From the NCBI RefSeq assembly GCF_963082655.1, contig NC_081552.1, forward strand, positions 192,150,075-192,214,074: DNA of 64,000 bases, written 5' to 3'. This document shows positions 59,076 to 64,000 of this stretch, one piece after another; the first letter of the stretch is position 1; every line of letters starts with the position of its first letter. A model generated the notes under the pieces. The model was not told where the DNA came from, searched no databases, and was given only the letters and a program-made list of their open reading frames with translations. A program made the translations under genes and the position numbers. The stretch comes from Stomoxys calcitrans (taxonomy: Eukaryota; Arthropoda; Insecta; Diptera; Muscidae).

Positions 59076-60358
59076 TTGAACCCAAATACCTAAATACCTT
59101 ATATGCGTTTTGTTTTCTCTAGAGTTGCATTGAGAGATCAGTCTTTTCATATGTTACACTAACATTTCTTCAATCTATTGCGAATTTTAGTTTTTCTGAA
59201 GTGCCTTAACTTGGTCGCCTCCGTAACTATGTTTTTGTAAACAAGCAAAGTTAAACTCTCGTAAAAATCACTTTGTTTACCAACTTTCAAACACATTGAA
59301 GTTCGATGCAACCAAAAATAGAATACACTTAAGCTTGGCTGTATGGGAATGAATGACCGTATGAATGAATCATGAAATCGCTAGATAGTCTTCAGAATAT
59401 GTGACGTCTAGAATTCCCTGGGTAGGCAAGTGGCGAGGGCGGTGTCGGCGGCACAACGACTCATGTGTCGCCGATGAAATGACCAAAAACAAAACCGAAT
59501 ACCAAAGACGGCAATGAATGGCATCATAAGCACGAGTATGATCGATGATCTTTCTATCGACCAAGCGTACGATCGTACGAACGATCAACCAAACAATTGT
59601 TTCGCTACGAAACCACAAACCATAACAATAGCAACAACAAAAGCCACTTTCAAAAATAAACAAAACGACAAAACAAAAGCCAGAATCTGATAAGAATTTA
59701 AAAATATTTCAACTTTTTCTTTCGCTGGAGTGCATAACGAGCGAACGTGCAAACCAGCGACCGACCAACCAACCAACCAACTGTTTTATGGTCATGTTTA
59801 TTAACAGAGGCTGGTGGCTGCTAGCTTATGTTGGACGGTTGCTGGTAATTAACGCCGGTGATTGTGAAACTTCACATGTTTTTTTTAACAACCGTTTCAA
59901 GTTCAGTTGCCGATAGTGGCTTATCTCTGATATCAGATGTAAGGGCATCCCAATCTTTCTTTGTTGTAACACACTGAGTATGACGTCTTCTTCTTCTTCT
60001 TCTTCTTGCTACATGATTCCTCATTTACATGTAAAGCAATCTTGATGCTCACACACACATACCTACTGTTATGTCTAAAGAGAGTACATGGCAATACTTG
60101 AGACATGGCATTTGTGCAAGTGTGCTTGCAAGTCGTTGGATACTCTCAAAGTATCTCTTATTGTCATTGTATCGCATGCACTCATTTACAAACAATCGAA
60201 TGAATATAAAACTTGGTCGAAGGTCTCTTTGGTGCAATCTCCTCTTCCCTCCCCCTTTGTCGACAATGTCTTAATCGACCACAGTGCCACCCAAAACCCA
60301 CCACAGTGATTGGTGTAGGAAAATACAAAATTCAGTTCAATTCTTTATTGCTTAATAA
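59076..60358. other. Gene-free stretch
   Basis: Contains a CTT microsatellite at about 59986-60008 and AACC runs near 59763-59780. Open frames here show no recognisable domain. Confidence 0.45.
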
Positions 60359-60360
60359 TA

Positions 60361-60552
60361 TTGGGTTGCCCAAAAAGTAATTGCGGATTTTTTAAAAGAA
60401 ATTAAATGCATTTTTTATAAAACTTAGAATGAACTTTAATCAAATATACTTTTTTTACACTTTTTTCTAAAGCAAGCTAAAAGTAATTAAAAAGTAAAAT
60501 TTTTCAACGCCGACTATATGAAAAATCCGCAATTACTTTTTGGGCAACCCAA
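60361..60552. mobile_element. Mariner-type MITE, copy 2 (internally deleted)
   Basis: 192 bp, perfect-looking termini TTGGGTTGCCCAAAAAGTAA at both ends in inverted orientation, TA at 60359-60360 and 60553-60554. Compared with copy 3 it lacks about 45 bp of the right half ('cagctgataactgacag...cacaagctgtg'). Confidence 0.9.
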
Positions 60553-60674
60553 TAGTATATAATGTCCTACATTTAGTATCTTACATGTTAAGAACTTAAG
60601 CTATAAACTTATTCTGCTTAAATATTGAAAATAGGTTATTAAACATTTTCAAGGAACCTATGTAAACAATTTTT

Positions 60675-61690
60675 ATACCCTACACCACTTAGTGCATTTG
60701 TTTGTAGCACTCAGAAGGAAGAGAGAAAGACCCATTGATAAGTATACCGACCGACTCAGAATCACTTTCGGATTTGATTTAGCTATGTCCGCTTGTCTGT
60801 CTGTCCATGTTAATTTGAGTACAAAGTACAGGTCACAGTTTTCATCCAATCGTCTCAAAATTTGGTACAGGCAAATTTTTCGTCCTAAAGACGAAACCTA
60901 TTGAAATTGGAAAAAATCGTTTCAGATTTGGATATAGCTTCCATATATATTGGGTTGCCCAAAAAGTAATTGCGGATTTTTTAAAAGAAAGTAAATGCAT
61001 TTTTCATAAATCTTAGAATGAACTTTAATCAAATATACTTTTTTTACACTTTTTTTCTAAAGCAAGCTAAAAGTAACAGCTGATAACTGACAGAAGAAAG
61101 AATGCAATTACAGAGTCACAAGCTGTGAAAAAATATGTCAACGCCGACTATATGAAAAATCCGCAATTACTTTTTGGGCAACCCAATATGATCGTCCAAT
61201 TTGCAGTTATAATGAAATTAAATGGTCATTTGTTAATCGATTCTCTTGAAATTTGGCAGAGAAGATTTCCATATGACTTTAGACACTACTGAAGAATTTC
61301 ATAGAAATCGGTCTAGATTTAGATATAGCTACCATATGTGTATATCGCCCGATTTTAACTTCTAGAGTCACAGCAAGCGCATTTGTTGATCAATCTTGCC
61401 AAAATTTTGCACAACGCTTTCCTCGACGACTACCATAATATCTAAGAAGTTTGCTCAAAATCGGTTCAGATTTAGATATGCTCCGATATATATATTCGTC
61501 TGGTTTGGGGTAATTTGCAATAATGTTGTCATTAGTCAACAGTAGTTATTGTATTGTAGTTTGAACATATTTGCTCGAAATTTGGTAGGGTTCATCAAAA
61601 TTGGTTCAGAATTGGATATAGCTCCCACATTGTACTTATAGGGTAGGTGTAGGGTATTATGCAGTCAATACCTCCCGACTTTGTATATTA
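60675..61690 (+). mobile_element. DINE-1-like element (divergent subfamily) carrying a MITE
   Basis: TTATACCCTACACCACTTAG start, TGTCCGCTTGTCTGTCTGTC at about 60786, and a core like 34574-35535. The 3' end is degenerate ('gggtaggtgtagggtattatg'). Holds MITE copy 3. Confidence 0.65.
60950..61186. mobile_element. Mariner-type MITE, copy 3
   Basis: 237 bp, same family and same orientation as copy 2 and opposite to copy 1. TA at 60948-60949 and 61187-61188. The interior includes 'aacagctgataactgacag', as in copy 1. Confidence 0.9.
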
Positions 61691-61849
61691 TACAGTACCG
61701 GAGATAATGGGCATCCAGCGCTGTGGGCATCCATCCGCTTATATTGAAAAGGTCTAAAACTGTGGAACCTATATGGACTTTAAAAGTTCGTGATCTTAGA
61801 CAACTTTGAATGATTCGTATTATATGATTTGGAAAATTTTATCGTATGA

Positions 61850-63240
61850 GTTTAAAAATCATGCCACACCCTGTCAAAAGCAGCATTCATATCAAGTATT
61901 GGACTTGACTATATACGCTATTCTAACTAAGGGGTCCACTATCTGCTGAGAAGATAAAATATTATTATCTTCAACAAAGTCGGCAACCTGTTCCTGAATT
62001 ACTCTTTCCACTATTTTACTAACAGATGACGCAGACTGATTGGGCGGTATGATGACAGGGTAGCCGCTGGTTTATTTAGTTTCCTAATGGCAATGACCTT
62101 TGCCTCCTTAAAACTGTCTGGAATATAACCCTGCTTAAGGCATAGAGCTCACAAACTATTGATAATCGCAACATTCGATACTTTCGATATTTCTAATAAC
62201 AAATATCAATAGTATCGATAACATTGTTAATTTCCCATCACCTATATTTCAAACGAAAATGAGAAGTAAAAATCAGGAGATCGATTTATGTAGAAGCAAT
62301 ATCAATGCACCGAACGAATAAAACCAAATTCAATAAAGTCAGTTGGAAGTCACGAGAGAAATGATTGCACAAAATTTTACCCCAATCGGATAAAAAATGC
62401 GCCCTCTATTGGCGCAATGTATCTTTTAGATAGTCTTCAGTGTCAATCGATATTCAGACAAGAAATAAAATATCGATAGTATCGTAGTGCCATCGATATT
62501 TGGCCAGCTCTATTATGGCATCCATTTATAAAGTGACTCAAAAACTTAACTCCGTTCCCTGGAAGAGATCTTAGACATCTGCTGTTAATGCCCAGGCCGG
62601 AGGCATTTTTGAGTTTCAAAATCTTAATTGCAGTAGAAACTTTAGTGAAAGTTGTAGCTATAAATGACTGGTTTGAACTAGCTTCTAAATTGTTGAACCA
62701 CTTTCCCCAAGGGTGGGTTTTTTGACCCCCAGGTGGGCCCAGGGGCCTTTGCCTCAAAAATGGTCTTCGGACTCGTGTTTCCGGGGCCAAAATTAAGTGG
62801 AGTGCAAAAAATGAGCAAAATCGGGCGTGTGCCCAATAAAGTGCAGTTTCCCGGTGCTTAGCCCACCCCCTTAGCCTTTCTACGCTCATGCAATCGCCTC
62901 GATCTTCTGCGATTTTTTAAATCTCTGAGACCAAGTCTCGAGATGCCTTTCACCACTTGATCTATCCATCGTACTTTTGTTCGTCCCGGTTTGCGTGTAC
63001 TACAGTGATCGCCTTCAAAAGACTTCTTTGCTGGAGCTTCTTCACTCATTCTAACAACGTGACCAAGCCCAAACGATCGCTATAGGTTTAACTATGCTAG
63101 GTCGTCATACAGCTCATACAGTTCGTGGTTCGTACGACACCGATATTCTCCATCAATGCAAACTTGCCTAAACATTTTACGAAGAATCTTTCGCTGTGAA
63201 TATAGCGGCGAAATGCGGCGGCAGGTAGTCTGCATCTTTT
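61850..63240 (-). pseudogene. Minus-strand non-LTR RT relics (at least two elements)
   Basis: 62150-61850 reads GYIPDSFKEAKVIAIRKLNK and SYRPISLRHL, a jockey-like RT N-terminal region. 62690-62560 reads FTKVSTAIKILKLKNASGLG and LRSLPGNGVKFLSHFIN, also from upstream RT. 63240-62860 reads FRQVCIDGEYRCRTNHELYE and then MSEEAPAKKSFEG ... KPGRTKVRWIDQVVKGISRL, the C-terminal end of a different RT family. Between them, 62270-62412 is a small minus-strand DINE piece. All are broken by stops. Confidence 0.65.
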
Positions 63241-63264
63241 TGTAGTAGTGCTGGAAATATTCCA

Positions 63265-64000
63265 TCATATAATCTGGAGATCGGTTTATATGGCAGGATA
63301 TGGACTGATTTAGATCATACTTGACACAGTTGTTGGAAGTTAAAATGAAACACTTCATGCTAAATTTTGGCCAAATCAGATAAGAATGGCGCCCTCTAGG
63401 AGCTCAAGAAGTCAAGGCCCAAAATCGGTTTACATGCCAGCTATATCAGTTTATGTACCGTTGGAAGTCGTAACAAAACATGTCATGTAAAATTTTAGCC
63501 AAATCCAATAGGAATTGCGCCCTCTACAGGCTCAAGAAGTCTAATCGGGAGATGGGTTTATATGGCCGCTATATCAGGTTATGGACTGATTTAGACTATA
63601 CATGGTACAGTAGTTGGGAGTTATACCAGAACACTTTGTGCAAAATTTCAGCCAAATCGGATAGGAATTGCGCCCTCTTGAAGCTGTAAAAGTCAAGACC
63701 CAAGGTCGGTTATATGGCAGCTATATAAGGCTATCAACTTATTTGAACCATACTTGGCGCAGTTGTAGGAAGTGATGCCAAAACACCGCGTGCAAAAGAA
63801 TTGCGCCCTCTAGAAGCTCAAGAAGTCAAAACCCAAGAACGGTTTATATGGCAGCTATAACAAACCATGGACCATTTACAATCCCAACCGACCTACACTA
63901 ATAAGAAGTATATGCGCAAAATTTCAAGCGTCTAGCTTCACTCCTTCGGAAGTAAGCGTGCTTTCTACAGACGGACAGACGGAGGGACATGGCTAGATTG
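63265..64000 (-). mobile_element. DINE-1-like element running off the window
   Basis: Four core units ('gcgccctctagaagctcaagaagtca' and 'ggtttatatggcagctata') and the leader run ACAGACGGACAGACGGAGGG at about 63968. The 5' terminus lies beyond 64000. Confidence 0.7.

Noticed and set aside
62150..62500. Several ATCGATA-like motifs, possible DREF-type regulatory sites
   Set aside because: They are scattered, degenerate and not next to any gene seen here; AT-rich sequence gives such motifs by chance.

Overview
The window is eukaryotic nuclear DNA from a fly, most likely a calyptrate dipteran of the Muscidae (Stomoxys/Musca type). The grounds are AT-rich sequence, a spliced gene with GT-AG introns, and a dense cover of muscid-style interspersed repeats: DINE-1-like elements, Helitrons, mariner MITEs, tRNA-derived SINEs and decayed non-LTR retrotransposons. 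The species call is inference from remembered repeat style. No bacterial genes, CRISPR array, rRNA or convincing functional tRNA gene is present.

Only one host gene can be supported. It lies on the minus strand between 38915 and 29006 and has four coding exons (38915-38616, 36159-36010, 35924-35622, 29212-29006). All exon joins are phase 0, and the predicted product is 319 residues with two tandem macro domains of the TARG1/OARD1 (ADP-ribosyl-glutamate / O-acetyl-ADP-ribose hydrolase) type. Each domain is split by an intron at the same place, and each keeps a Lys and an Asp exactly 41 residues apart. Intron 1 is about 87% one Helitron. Intron 3 is about 95% three DINE-1-like elements joined head to tail.

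Layout. 1-1396: decayed RT/RNase H retroelement. 1397-3843: two abutting DINE-1-like elements, the second hit by a LOA-like fragment. 5240-9409: minus-strand Helitrons, a (TA)n tract and a solo LTR. 10806-15795: DINE arrays, Helitron pieces and a minus-strand non-LTR relic. 15796-18981: more DINE-1-like elements. 19335-23985: an RNase H-type retroelement split by a nearly intact CR1/L2-like LINE. 23990-27980: tandem Helitrons. 29006-38915: the macro-domain gene and its transposon-filled introns. 39968-45762: DINE, SINE, R1-like and RNase H-type fragments. 45983-46306: a long hairpin. 47081-51755: Helitron, non-LTR and Tc1/mariner relics. 52494-54610: a DINE-1-like element with a 153-bp tandem array and a MITE. 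55960-58897: DINE, Helitron and RT/RNase H relics. 60361-64000: two more MITEs, DINE elements and minus-strand RT relics. The remaining stretches are AT-rich sequence in which I see no gene.

The elements carry, interrupt and abut one another (a solo LTR in a Helitron, a SINE carried by a Helitron, a LINE in a LINE, MITEs in DINE elements), so a relative insertion order can be read from the window alone. Family names are recognised by eye from remembered motifs; boundaries marked by termini or target duplications are reliable to a few bases, the others to tens of bases.
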